A DNA stretch of 39,090 nt, taken from positions 1-39,090 of the forward strand of contig DAHVAK010000099.1 in assembly GCA_027314665.1 (NCBI GenBank), written 5' to 3'. The position numbers were made by a program, and so were the translations under genes. The stretch is from Spirochaetales bacterium. Lineage in GTDB: Bacteria; Spirochaetota; Spirochaetia; DAHUYW01. This document shows, piece by piece, positions 1 through 9,458 of this stretch (position 1 is its first letter; each line of letters starts with the position of its first letter). The notes beneath the pieces were generated by a model, which was not told the origin of the DNA, did not search any database, and saw only the letters and a program-made list of their open reading frames with translations.

Positions 1-347
1 GCCTTGCGGGCGATGTTGCGAGGATCGCGGGTATAGTCCTGTCCGGTGATGGGATCCGCGATATTGCAGACCAGCACGAGGGTCTTGTGCACCGTGAAGG
101 GGTCGACGAAGGCGGTCTCCGCGACGGGCTTCACGAGCATGTCCGACTCGTTGATTGCCTGCCAGCCGCGAATGCTCGAGCCGTCGAAGCCGAGGCCCTC
201 GGCGAAGACATCCTCGCTCATCTCGGCAATGGGCACCGAAAAGTGCTGCCACAGTCCTGGAAAGTCCATGAAGCGAAAGTCTACAATCTCCACCTTCTCG
301 CGCTCGATGAAGGCCATCACATCCTTGGGGGTCTTCAGTGAACTCAT
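1..347 (-). CDS. glnA: Glutamine synthetase type I, N-terminal part (truncated by window edge)
   Basis: Reverse complement reads MSSLKTPKDVMAFIEREKVEIVDFRFMDFPGLWQHFSVPIAEMSEDVFAEGLGFDGSSIRGWQAINESDMLVKP..., with the GS beta-grasp signatures DFRFMDFPG and GFDGSSIRGW. Not in the supplied ORF track because it runs off the window. Confidence 0.95.
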   Translation of the reverse strand, partial: MSSLKTPKDVMAFIEREKVEIVDFRFMDFPGLWQHFSVPIAEMSEDVFAEGLGFDGSSIRGWQAINESDMLVKPVAETAFVDPFTVHKTLVLVCNIADPITGQDYTRDPRNIARK

Positions 348-825
348 TCGTCACTCCTCACTTCGCAAAGATTTCTTTCTCAACCCGCCGGGGGCGGTTT
401 CTGTTGACCGAAGCGATTATACCGGCTGAGGGTCGGCGTTTCTACCTGTCAGCGGGGGCCCGGACGATGCCGGCCCTGCACGGGCTTGAGGGGCAAAGCG
501 CCGCCACGCCCGTGCCGCGGCACGCAGACCTACCTGGAATTAAATTACGCAAGGATCATGCCATCCGAGGACCTTCAGCGTATCTCCCGGAATGGACGAG
601 AGTTAGCGTGAGCTTCGGCTCGCCGCGCGGCGTCTCGGAGGCTCGGAGATCCACGGATGCGTAGGTTTGGCTGCAATATCCTACTCCACGGTAGCCCTGT
701 TGCAGCCTTTGTACATCGCGGTGAGGGTGGAAGCGAAAACCGCCGCCGAATCCCGACTCCTTTCAGGGAGGCGGGGGTGCACTCGCCTCTTTACTCCGGC
801 GAGGGCTCTCTACTATTATTCGCAG

Positions 826-2073
826 ATGAACAAGCTCGACCAGTCCTTCCAAGACCAGCTCCTTGAGCGCTTCATCCGCTACGCCCGGATCGAAACGACC
901 TCGGATCGACACGTCCGCGAGATCCCCTCAACCCCGAGCCAGTGGGATCTCCTGAAGCTGCTCGTCAAGGAGCTGATGGACCTGGGCCTCTCGGACGTCG
1001 AGCTGACCAAGAACGGCTACCTCATCGCGCGGATCCCGTCGAACAGCCGTCGGGGGGACCCTCCCCCCATCGGACTGATGGCGCACATCGACACGGCATC
1101 CGACGCCCCCGGCGACCAGGTGAATCCCCAGATCCATCGAAACTACGACGGTGGGATCATCGAGATAGGCGAGGGCTTCCGGCTCGATCCGGCGGAGACC
1201 CCTGAGCTCCGTCGCTACAGCGGGGGGACGATCGTCACGACCGACGGGAGGACCCTTCTCGGCGCCGATGACAAGGCGGGCGTCGCCGAGATCATGACCG
1301 CGGCGGCGTGGCTGCAGCGCCATCCGGAGTTGGAGCACGGCACCCTCGAGATCCTCTTCACCCCGGACGAAGAGACCGGGAAGGGACTCGACCTCTTTCC
1401 GGTCGACAAGCTCACCTCGCGCTGCTGCTACACGGTGGATGGGACCGTTGAGGGAACGGTCGAGGCGGAATGCTTCAACGCCTACCAGGTGAACGCCACC
1501 TTCACCGGGCGCGTGATCCATCTCGGATATGCCCGTGGGAAGCTGGTGAACGCCGTCAGCATGGCCGGGGCCTTCTTGAACATGCTGCCGCAGTCGGAGA
1601 GCCCAGAGGCCACCGACGGGCGCTACGGCTACTACTGCCCGGTGGAGGTGCGAGGAACCCTCGAGACCGCGACCGTCGACGTCTTTCTGCGCGACTTCGA
1701 CGAGCTCGAGATGAGGCGGCGCGTCGATACCCTCCACCACGTGGCCCGGGCCGTCGAGGCCATCTTTCCGGGAGGCAAGGTGGTCCTGACCGAGACCAAA
1801 CAGTACTCCAACATGTTCCAGCGCATCCAGCGCGAGCCGCTCGCAGTCGATCTGGCCTTGGAGGCGATCAAGAGGAGCGGCTGCGAGGCGCGCCTCGAGC
1901 TGATTCGGGGGGGAACCGACGGCTCGAAGCTCACGGAGATGGGCATTCCGACGCCCAATCTCTTCTCGGGGGCGCAGAACTATCACAGCCGCAGCGAATG
2001 GGTGGGGCTCTCCACGATGGTCAAGGCGACCGAGACCATCCTCAATCTGGCGGAGCTGTGGGGAAAGCAGTAG
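826..2073 (+). CDS. pepT: Peptidase T (tripeptide aminopeptidase, M20 family)
   Basis: ORF 667..2073; the likely start is ATG 826 (MNKLDQSFQDQLLERFIRYARIET). Motifs: GLMAHIDTASDAPG, LLGADDKAGVAEIM, LFTPDEETGKG, PTPNLFSGAQNYHSRSEWV. Confidence 0.93.
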   Translation: MNKLDQSFQDQLLERFIRYARIETTSDRHVREIPSTPSQWDLLKLLVKELMDLGLSDVELTKNGYLIARIPSNSRRGDPPPIGLMAHIDTASDAPGDQVNPQIHRNYDGGIIEIGEGFRLDPAETPELRRYSGGTIVTTDGRTLLGADDKAGVAEIMTAAAWLQRHPELEHGTLEILFTPDEETGKGLDLFPVDKLTSRCCYTVDGTVEGTVEAECFNAYQVNATFTGRVIHLGYARGKLVNAVSMAGAFLNMLPQSESPEATDGRYGYYCPVEVRGTLETATVDVFLRDFDELEMRRRVDTLHHVARAVEAIFPGGKVVLTETKQYSNMFQRIQREPLAVDLALEAIKRSGCEARLELIRGGTDGSKLTEMGIPTPNLFSGAQNYHSRSEWVGLSTMVKATETILNLAELWGKQ

Positions 2074-3199
2074 GGCGCGGCTTCTCCTCGCGGTCGGTGT
2101 AGAGACGGGGCACCCGTTTGTTGATGTCGCAGGTGACCTCGTAGGGGATCGTGCCGATCAGGGTGGCGATGCGCTCGGCGTCGGGACCCTCCGGATCGGG
2201 CCCGAAAAGGGTCACCCGATCGTAGAGCTCCGCGGGGGAGTCGGACCCAAGGTCGACCATCAGCTGGTCCATGCAGATCCTTCCCACAATCGGATAGCGC
2301 CTCCCGCGGACGAGCACCTCGCCTCGGCCCGAAAGGAGGCGGCTATAGCCGTCGCCGTAGCCGATCGGGATCGTGGCGATCGTCGTCTCGCGCTCGGCGT
2401 GATAGGTCATGCCGTAGGAGATGGGGGTACCCTTCGGGACGCGCTTGAGAAAGACGATGCGCGACTCGAGCTCCATCACGGGGAGAAAGGAGAGGCTTCG
2501 CGGCTGCTCTTGGGAGGGATAGTAGCCGTAGAGGAGAATTCCGGGCCTGACCATGTCGAAGTGGGAGGCGGGATAGCCGAGGACCGCACCGGAGTTGGCT
2601 GCATGGATCAGACCGGGATCGATTCCCTGGACGCGAATCGCATCAACCACTGCGGCGAAGCGTCTGATCTGCGCGGTGGTGAAGGGATTGTCCGGAAGGT
2701 CGGCAACGGGGAAGTGGGTGCACACCCCGGCAAGGCGCAGCCAGCGAGAGGCCGAGGTCGCGGCGGCTAGCTCGAGTGCCTCCTGCGGGGTACAGCCGAT
2801 TCGCCCCATTCCGGTGTCGACCTTGAGGTGGACCTCGATGCGCCGGCCCTGTGCGGCGGCAGCCTCCTCGAGAACCTGCAGGAAGAGCCGGTCGGTGACG
2901 AGCGGCGTGAGCCCGTAGCGGATGACCTCGGGGACCTCTTCGGGAAGGGGGAGGCTCAGGAGGAGGATCGGGGCGTCGACACCCTCGGTCCGAATGTCGA
3001 TCCCCTCCTGGACCGTCGCGATCGCAAAGTATTCGACCCCTTCGGAGAGGGCTACCTGTACAACTCTATGTACACCGTGCCCGTAGGCATCGGCCTTGAC
3101 CGCCATGCAGATCCGCTTGTCAGGACCGATGTGGCGGCGGACGAGCCGAATGTTGTGGCGCAGGTTCTCCAGGTGAATGATCGCTTTGGTCGCCCGCAT
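2042..3199 (-). CDS. alr: Alanine racemase
   Basis: MRATKAIIHLENLRHNIRLVRRHIGPDKRICMAVKADAYGHG (PLP lysine motif), SYGMTYHA, GYGDGYSRLLS, VGRICMDQLMVD. Start at the internal M of ORF 2042..3319. Confidence 0.95.
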   Translation of the reverse strand: MRATKAIIHLENLRHNIRLVRRHIGPDKRICMAVKADAYGHGVHRVVQVALSEGVEYFAIATVQEGIDIRTEGVDAPILLLSLPLPEEVPEVIRYGLTPLVTDRLFLQVLEEAAAAQGRRIEVHLKVDTGMGRIGCTPQEALELAAATSASRWLRLAGVCTHFPVADLPDNPFTTAQIRRFAAVVDAIRVQGIDPGLIHAANSGAVLGYPASHFDMVRPGILLYGYYPSQEQPRSLSFLPVMELESRIVFLKRVPKGTPISYGMTYHAERETTIATIPIGYGDGYSRLLSGRGEVLVRGRRYPIVGRICMDQLMVDLGSDSPAELYDRVTLFGPDPEGPDAERIATLIGTIPYEVTCDINKRVPRLYTDREEKPRPTAFPTAPPD

Positions 3200-3374
3200 C
3201 TCTTCCCCCGATCTGAAGGGGATGCTACCGAAAAGCCGCGATTTCCTCAATATAGCAGCCTTTGCTGCGGCCATCCCGGGCCCCGCGCGACGGTGAGCCT
3301 GTGGACTTTTTCGATCCAATGCGCCCGATACTTGATAACCGTTCTGAGTGTGATATCATCATTGCGGGGGGGTT

Positions 3375-5255
3375 ATGCTCGGTCGGGCACTCATTGTTCC
3401 AACCATAATCGGAGCGGCGCTCTTCGTCTCATGCAGCGCCAACAGCCTGCTCTCGCCGCTCGGCGACCAGTCGACCAACCAGGTGACGGTCGGCACGATC
3501 TCGGCCGGGACGATGGTCGGCAGCGGGGACCAGATTCCTCTGGCGCTGAAGTACAACCAGAGCCAGGTGAGCCCCAAGGATCTGAAGGTCGAGCTGCTCG
3601 ATGCCCAGGGGAACGTCATTCAGACCGGGGATCTCAAGGGAATAGACTTCAGCGCTCCGCTTCCCCCGGTTCAGCTCCCCTCCCTGAGCTCGGGCACCTA
3701 CACCCTGCGGCTCACCCTCTACGACGCGAACAATCAGGTCATCACCCAGAAGAGCATCACCTTCTTCTATACCCAGGGGACCTATAGCCTCCAGGGGATC
3801 GCCTCCTATCCGCCGACCCTCGCCCCCGGAGGGGCTGGTCTCCTCTACGCGAGCCTTTCGGTTCCCAGCGGGGCAAATCCCTACCTGCGCTGGACCATGG
3901 GCAGCAAGGTGATCGCCGAGGGCTATCTGCAGGACGGCTACGACAAGGTCCAGTGGACCGCACCGGCGAGCTCCGGGGTGTACTCCGTTACGGTGGAGCT
4001 CTTTCCCTTTGGTCCGGCAGCGGGAGGCGATTTTACCTTCACCTCTCCCTACTCCATGCATGTCGAGATCTTCGTAACGAACGGGGCATCCTCGACCGCC
4101 AAGAATCAGCTCGGGCCCGCGAGCGACTACTACAGCCTCTTCCATTTCGGCGGCGATCTCACCGACTCGAGCCCGCGCGGTCAGAGGCTTCAGCTTGCTG
4201 CCGCGCCGATCGGCAGCCCCCAGCTCGGGGTCAACGGGAGCGTCTTCGGCTATCAGCTGAACGGCTCGGCTGGCTTTCGGATTCCGAACCTGATTCTTCC
4301 CCTTTCCGGCTCGACGCTGGCCCCCTTCTCGATCACGATGCGCTTGCGCCTGGACAGCTTCCAGTTCGGCCGCAACTTCCTAACGGCGACCGCCGACCAG
4401 GGCGGCTTCCAGCTCCAGCTCGCCACCAACGCGAAGGGACGGCTCGCGGCGACGGTTGATTCGGTGAGCGAGAGCGGCTCGGTCGAGATACCGACCGGGC
4501 AGCTGACCACGATCACCCTTTCGGTCATTCCGACCAGCCAAGGCCTGAGCCTCCTCTGGTTCACCGACGGGAACATGGTTCTCGCCGACAGCCTTGACAT
4601 ATCCCCTGCGGTCAACGCCCCGGCGAACGGTGAGACGATCATCGGCGGCACGAACGGATTCGTCGGCCTCATCGACGAGCTCGGAGTCTACTATCGCGAC
4701 GGTTCCGGTCAGGCGAGCGTCGATCCCGAGGTCTTTCGCCGGGCGATGAGCGAGGAGTACGGCAGCAGCCTCGTTTTCGCGGAAGGATTCGACGGGATGC
4801 GCCTTCCCGGCGACCTGAAATACGACTCCTCCACCACCGACGGCGACCTGCAGGCCGGAAGCCTCCTTCTCGGGGCGGGATCGTGGGTCTCGCTGCCGTC
4901 GTTCGGGGTCGGCGAGGACGAGCAGACGCTCGCGATCGCCTTCTCGCAGTTTCCGCCGGGGGCGACCGGCGAGGTCGTCTTCTCTGCCAACGGTCGCGAG
5001 CTCGCCAGCTTCGCGCTTGGAGCCGCCTTCGATGCGAGCCATCCCCTTCGCGTGAGGATCTCGAAGGGTGGGACCGGTCTTGAGATTTCCGAGGGAAACA
5101 TCGTCAAGAAGCTCGACGGCAACCCCGGCGATCTCACGGTGCAGGTTTCGAATACCGGAAAGGTCGATTTCGATCTGCGCAGCTTCTTGATCGTGAAGAG
5201 CGGCTCCCGACTCGGATCGGAGGTGGCGGGCGCGACAAAGGCTTCACACTCCTGA
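3375..5255 (+). CDS. Putative lipoprotein with LamG/concanavalin-A-like domain
   Basis: N-terminus MLGRALIVPTIIGAALFVSC resembles a spirochaetal lipobox. The C-terminal half has LamG-like stretches (FSITMRLRLDSFQFGRNFL..., IIGGTNGFVGLIDELGVYYRD). Confidence 0.65.
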   Translation: MLGRALIVPTIIGAALFVSCSANSLLSPLGDQSTNQVTVGTISAGTMVGSGDQIPLALKYNQSQVSPKDLKVELLDAQGNVIQTGDLKGIDFSAPLPPVQLPSLSSGTYTLRLTLYDANNQVITQKSITFFYTQGTYSLQGIASYPPTLAPGGAGLLYASLSVPSGANPYLRWTMGSKVIAEGYLQDGYDKVQWTAPASSGVYSVTVELFPFGPAAGGDFTFTSPYSMHVEIFVTNGASSTAKNQLGPASDYYSLFHFGGDLTDSSPRGQRLQLAAAPIGSPQLGVNGSVFGYQLNGSAGFRIPNLILPLSGSTLAPFSITMRLRLDSFQFGRNFLTATADQGGFQLQLATNAKGRLAATVDSVSESGSVEIPTGQLTTITLSVIPTSQGLSLLWFTDGNMVLADSLDISPAVNAPANGETIIGGTNGFVGLIDELGVYYRDGSGQASVDPEVFRRAMSEEYGSSLVFAEGFDGMRLPGDLKYDSSTTDGDLQAGSLLLGAGSWVSLPSFGVGEDEQTLAIAFSQFPPGATGEVVFSANGRELASFALGAAFDASHPLRVRISKGGTGLEISEGNIVKKLDGNPGDLTVQVSNTGKVDFDLRSFLIVKSGSRLGSEVAGATKASHS

Positions 5256-5326
5256 AAGGGCAGAGAGGTCGTTGCACGCAGTTGCTCATCATGACCGCTG
5301 GGACGTGGGCCCGGCTCGGAGGAGTG

Positions 5327-6610
5327 ATGCGCAGGCTCTGGGTGCTCCCGCTGCTTTTCGTCTGTGCCGGCACGCTCTCCGCCGAGATCCCTTCTGCAAA
5401 GACCACGGTGGCCCTCTTCGGCATCTCGGACCTGCCTCTGCCGGCCCCCGAGCTCCAGACAGTCGACCTTCGCATCGCGGAGGTCTTCGCGAGCTCGAAT
5501 CGGGTGCTCCGCCTGCCCTATCGTCTCACTGCGGGCGACCTTTCCCCCTTCATACAGGCAATGAGCCGAGTCAAGTCTGCGGAGGCGACGATCGCGGGGG
5601 CCGTCGAGATCGGCGGCGAGGCCATACCGGCGGCGGAGCTGCGGCGCATCGCGGCCTCCTCCCTTGCGGTGATACCGGACGTCACGAGCTACCTCCGCGG
5701 CTTTTCGGAAGCGGGCGGCTACAACGCACGGCTGGAAACGAGCTTCACGATCGTCGATCTCTCCACGCTCGCGACCCTCGCGCACATCGCCGTGGAGGCC
5801 TTGGGCACGGGAGTGAGTCCGCAGCGGGCGCTCCGCGAGGCCGCCGACCAGATCCCCATCCAGCTCGCCCTCGAAGGCGGGCCCGGCATCGAATCGATTC
5901 CGGGACCCGTGAGCATCGAGGGAAGCACTGCCCTCATCCGCTTTGGTCGAAAGATGGGAGTTCACGTGGGCGAAAAGTTCGCGGTCCTTTCGACGCGTCT
6001 CTCTCCTTCGGGAGGGGCGGTTTCGCGGCAGACGGGGCTTCTCCTCGTGAGCAGCGTGCGCGAGGACTATTCCTACGCGCGCGTGCTCTATGCCGAGCCG
6101 ATCTTTGGCGTCGGAGATCGGCTGCGGGAGATCCCGCAGATCGGCTTCGAATCCACGGCCTACTTCCACGTCATAGCGAACGCCAACGCAGCGGCGGGGG
6201 CGATCGCGCCTCCTTTGGTCTACAGCGTAGGCACCTATGAGTCGGTAACCCGTGGTTTCTACAACTTTCGTCCGCTCATCGGGATTGAGTCTGCGATTGC
6301 GTCGGCGTTCTATGCCGCCGGAGGGGTGCCGCTCAGTCTCTACCTCGGCGCCGAGCTCAACTGGCGCTTCGGTCGCTTCGCGCTGCGCCCGGTTTTCGCG
6401 GGTGGGGTCGGGGGGATGATTCCCCTTCAGTCCGGGGCAAGCTTCACCCTGACGATGGCTGGCGGCTTCGGCCAGCTTTCCTTGAGCTACCTAATCGGCA
6501 ACAACCTTCGCTTGAGCATCGACGGCGGCTACGTGCAGTGGCTGCCGCTCGTGCCCAACGGGGGATTCGGCGGCTACTACGGAGGAATCGGAATTGGGAT
6601 GGATCTCTAA
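5327..6610 (+). CDS. Exported protein of unknown function; CsgG-like N-terminal region, beta-rich outer-membrane-like C-terminus
   Basis: ORF 5282..6610; the likely start is M16 (MRRLWVLPLLFVCAGTLSAEIP signal peptide). Glycine/aromatic-rich C-terminus (LSIDGGYVQWLPLVPNGGFGGYYGGIGIGMDL). Confidence 0.5.
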   Translation: MRRLWVLPLLFVCAGTLSAEIPSAKTTVALFGISDLPLPAPELQTVDLRIAEVFASSNRVLRLPYRLTAGDLSPFIQAMSRVKSAEATIAGAVEIGGEAIPAAELRRIAASSLAVIPDVTSYLRGFSEAGGYNARLETSFTIVDLSTLATLAHIAVEALGTGVSPQRALREAADQIPIQLALEGGPGIESIPGPVSIEGSTALIRFGRKMGVHVGEKFAVLSTRLSPSGGAVSRQTGLLLVSSVREDYSYARVLYAEPIFGVGDRLREIPQIGFESTAYFHVIANANAAAGAIAPPLVYSVGTYESVTRGFYNFRPLIGIESAIASAFYAAGGVPLSLYLGAELNWRFGRFALRPVFAGGVGGMIPLQSGASFTLTMAGGFGQLSLSYLIGNNLRLSIDGGYVQWLPLVPNGGFGGYYGGIGIGMDL

Positions 6611-8129
6611 CGCAACCGGGCGCTTCCGCCGAAACGGCGAAAGGTCTCCCGACGGGCGAGCGCAGGGCTCTCCTGCGGCGCGATTGCTATGGGCCGCTTT
6701 TCTGCTGCTCCCTCTGGCCGCTTGCGCCACCCCCGGCGCCCCCCAGGCCCCTCGCTGGGTTTCCGAACCCCCTTCCGCCACGCAGGAGTTCAGCTACTTC
6801 GTCGGGAGCGGCAGCGGCGCAGGCGGGCAGGAATCGCTCGCCCAGCGCGGCGCCGAGCGCTCGCTCGTTGCCGAGATCGCGCGCTTCGTCGGCGAGGGCC
6901 TGGGGGCAAAATCCACCCCGGCTCAGGCTGAAGAGCTCGCGCGGTACGAGCAGCGGCTCGGCGGGCAGGTCGGGCCGGAGCCGGGGACGCAGGCGCGCGA
7001 TCTTGAGGTGGTCGACCGCTTCGTCCGCAAAGAGGGCGCGAAGGTGACGGTATTCCTTCTCGGACGCTGTTCCACCGCGGCCCTCAAAGAGGAGCTCACT
7101 CGGCTCCGCTCCGGCGAGGGGCAGGAACAGGCGGCGGCGGCGCCCAGGGCTTCGGGGGCGGGGAGCGAGGTCGCGGCGAGCACTCCCTTCGAGGCTGCCA
7201 AGGCCTTCATCGCGGCGGCGGCCGCCGCCGGGGCGTCCGGGGGAGCGGGGGCCGGCCCTCAGATCGAACGGGATCTCGGCAGGGCGCGGGAGGCGATCGA
7301 GGGGATCAAGCTCGAGAAGCTCACGGGCGCTTTGAGCGGGCTCATCCGGCATCCGCTCCCGGAAGCCTTCAAGCTGCGCGTTATGACCTCCGGCGGCAGC
7401 CCCCTCCCGGAGGCGGCAATCCGCGCCTCCTACACGACCGCGCAGCCGGATGGAACCCTCGCGACGGCGGTCGAGCATCTGCGCAGCGACGAGTCGGGGA
7501 TGGTCCTCCTCGAGCTGCCGCCGCTCAGCTTCGTCGGACCGGGAACGGTCACGATGGCGCTCGATCTTCAGGGCGAGCTCGCCTCCCTCGGGAGCCTCGG
7601 CGCCGAGTACCGGCCGCTCGCGGCGCAGCTCGACCGGGCCGCTCAAGAGAAGAGCGTGGAGTTCAGCTACTCCGCTACCTCGCAATCGGCGGCAATCCGC
7701 ACCGGCGTTCTCATCGTCGATCTCGATGGGAGCGGCAATTTCATCTGGGGGGACGCGACTACCTCCGGAGTAGTGGAGGCCCTGGCCCCGCTCGGCTTCA
7801 GGCTCACCACGGTGCCGGGAAACCCCTCGGTTGCGGGAATCGACGATCCGGACCTTCTCATGATCGTCCGAAACAACTTCGGCGGGCAGTTTACCCGCGT
7901 CATCCTCGGGCAGGCCGTCATCTCCAGCTTCCGGCAGGAGGCTGGGGGAGGCTACCGCGTCGAGGTGTCCGGGAAGCTCAGGGTAGCCGATCTCGCGACG
8001 GGAAAGGTCCTCGCTACGGCAAGCAGGGTCGCCGCGGGGAAGGGAACGAACGCGATGGGGGCCGTCACTGCGGCTTTTCGGGATCTCGGCGCTCGGCTCG
8101 GGATCGAGATCGCGAACCTCCTTCCGTGA
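6594..8129 (+). CDS. LPP20-like lipoprotein
   Basis: Lipobox LLLPLAACATPG, then WVSEPPSATQEFSYFVGSGSG...AQRGAERSLVAEIARFVG as in LPP20-type proteins. An in-frame TTG at 6684 is an alternative start. Confidence 0.55.
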   Translation: MGWISNATGRFRRNGERSPDGRAQGSPAARLLWAAFLLLPLAACATPGAPQAPRWVSEPPSATQEFSYFVGSGSGAGGQESLAQRGAERSLVAEIARFVGEGLGAKSTPAQAEELARYEQRLGGQVGPEPGTQARDLEVVDRFVRKEGAKVTVFLLGRCSTAALKEELTRLRSGEGQEQAAAAPRASGAGSEVAASTPFEAAKAFIAAAAAAGASGGAGAGPQIERDLGRAREAIEGIKLEKLTGALSGLIRHPLPEAFKLRVMTSGGSPLPEAAIRASYTTAQPDGTLATAVEHLRSDESGMVLLELPPLSFVGPGTVTMALDLQGELASLGSLGAEYRPLAAQLDRAAQEKSVEFSYSATSQSAAIRTGVLIVDLDGSGNFIWGDATTSGVVEALAPLGFRLTTVPGNPSVAGIDDPDLLMIVRNNFGGQFTRVILGQAVISSFRQEAGGGYRVEVSGKLRVADLATGKVLATASRVAAGKGTNAMGAVTAAFRDLGARLGIEIANLLP

Positions 8130-8892
8130 GCGCAAGGAGGGGCGCCGGATCATTCGAGATCAGCCCCGCGACGCCGCGCTCGAGCAGGCGCTCGGCGGTC
8201 TCCGGCTCGTCCACGGTCCACGTGATGACCGGGTAGCCGAGCACTCGCTGGTTGAGGAACATCCCCATCGGGGTGACCTTCCGAAAGTCCGGCTTCAGGA
8301 TCGGACAGCCGGAGATGAAGCGCCCCTCCCCGTGGCGGAGAAAGGGGAGAACCTCCCGGTCGCTGGAGTAGATGATGGCGGTCGGAATCTCGGGGGCGAG
8401 ACGCCGCGCGGCACGGATTGCGTAGGGGTTGAAGGAAGAGATGAGGCAGCGACGCGCGAGCCTCCTGCCGCGAATCAATCCCACCAGCTCCTGCGCGAGG
8501 CCGTCATCCTCCCGCAGGCGGCTTTTTATCTCGATGTCGTAGTAGACCGTGTCCGCGAGCGCGTCGAAGAGCTCGGAGAGCAGGGGCAGCCGCTCGCCGC
8601 GGAAGCGCTCGCCGAACCAGGCCCCGGCGTCGAGGGATTTCAGGGTAGCGATGTCGCACTCCTCGACAAGGAGATCCTCGCCGGTGATGCGCTTCAGGTT
8701 GAAATCGTGCACGACGACGAGCTCGCCTGAGCGGGCGCGGTGGACATCGAGCTCGACTCCGGGGATCGAGGCCGACCGGGCCGCGGCGAAGGCGGCGAGG
8801 GTGTTTTCGGGGGCGCGTTTGGCGTAGCCGCGGTGAGCGAAGAGCAGGGGCAGCTGCGCATCGAGGTGGGCCGAGAGCTGTTCGGGCCTCAC
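8065..8892 (-). CDS. Glycerophosphodiester phosphodiesterase
   Basis: GDPD signatures LLFAHRGYAKRAPENTLAAFAAA, GVELDVHRARSGELVVVHDFNLKRITG, YYDIEIKSR. Confidence 0.92.
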   Translation of the reverse strand: MRPEQLSAHLDAQLPLLFAHRGYAKRAPENTLAAFAAARSASIPGVELDVHRARSGELVVVHDFNLKRITGEDLLVEECDIATLKSLDAGAWFGERFRGERLPLLSELFDALADTVYYDIEIKSRLREDDGLAQELVGLIRGRRLARRCLISSFNPYAIRAARRLAPEIPTAIIYSSDREVLPFLRHGEGRFISGCPILKPDFRKVTPMGMFLNQRVLGYPVITWTVDEPETAERLLERGVAGLISNDPAPLLALTEGGSRSRSRAERRDPEKPQ

Positions 8893-9338
8893 GTCCCTTC
8901 GTCCTGCCTCTTTTTCAGATCGTCGAGCGCCCAGTCGGCCTCGGCGCTGCGGAACTTCTCGTCGATCTCCGCGTGCTCGCCGACCACCATCTCCATTTGG
9001 GCGAGGAGGAGATCCGCATCGACCCCGCTCAAGCGGGGCCGCGTCTCCATGCTCTTCAGCTGCACGACCATGCGGGCGATCCCGTCGCGATACTCCTGTT
9101 CTTCGCCCTTGAGCTTCGCGATCTGCGGGGAGAGCTCGTCGGCCTTCGCCTGGGCGCCGCTCGCGAGGTCAGGCCTTCCCTTTTCGGTTGCGAGCCGGAC
9201 GCGCGAGAGCCAACTCTCGGACTCCTTCTCTATCTGGATCCGCTTCGCGGTGGTCGTCTTCAGGGTCGTCATGACGGCCGTGACGTACTCGCGGGCGGAT
9301 TCGGGCTCGAGCCCGAGGATGTTGTAGTCGTCTGACAT
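8889..9338 (-). CDS. Conserved hypothetical protein (charged, probably helical)
   Basis: 149 aa ORF overlapping the GDPD start by 4 bp (ATGA), which suggests translational coupling. Confidence 0.6.
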   Translation of the reverse strand: MSDDYNILGLEPESAREYVTAVMTTLKTTTAKRIQIEKESESWLSRVRLATEKGRPDLASGAQAKADELSPQIAKLKGEEQEYRDGIARMVVQLKSMETRPRLSGVDADLLLAQMEMVVGEHAEIDEKFRSAEADWALDDLKKRQDEGT

Positions 9339-9458
9339 GGCTCATCCTCCCTCATGCGAAGTATAGTCCCAAGGCTGCCGGTTGAAAAGGAGCGCCCTCG
9401 TTCGCGCAGCTCGTGCGATCATTGCACAAGCGATCGATTCCCGTTATCGTCCGATCTC

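Noticed and set aside
928-1986. Long minus-strand ORF (352 aa) opposite pepT
   Set aside because: Antisense shadow ORF typical of GC-rich DNA; no recognisable family, while the plus strand encodes clear peptidase T.
4709-6169. 486 aa minus-strand ORF
   Set aside because: Arg-rich, low-complexity shadow translation opposite two signal-peptide-bearing genes.
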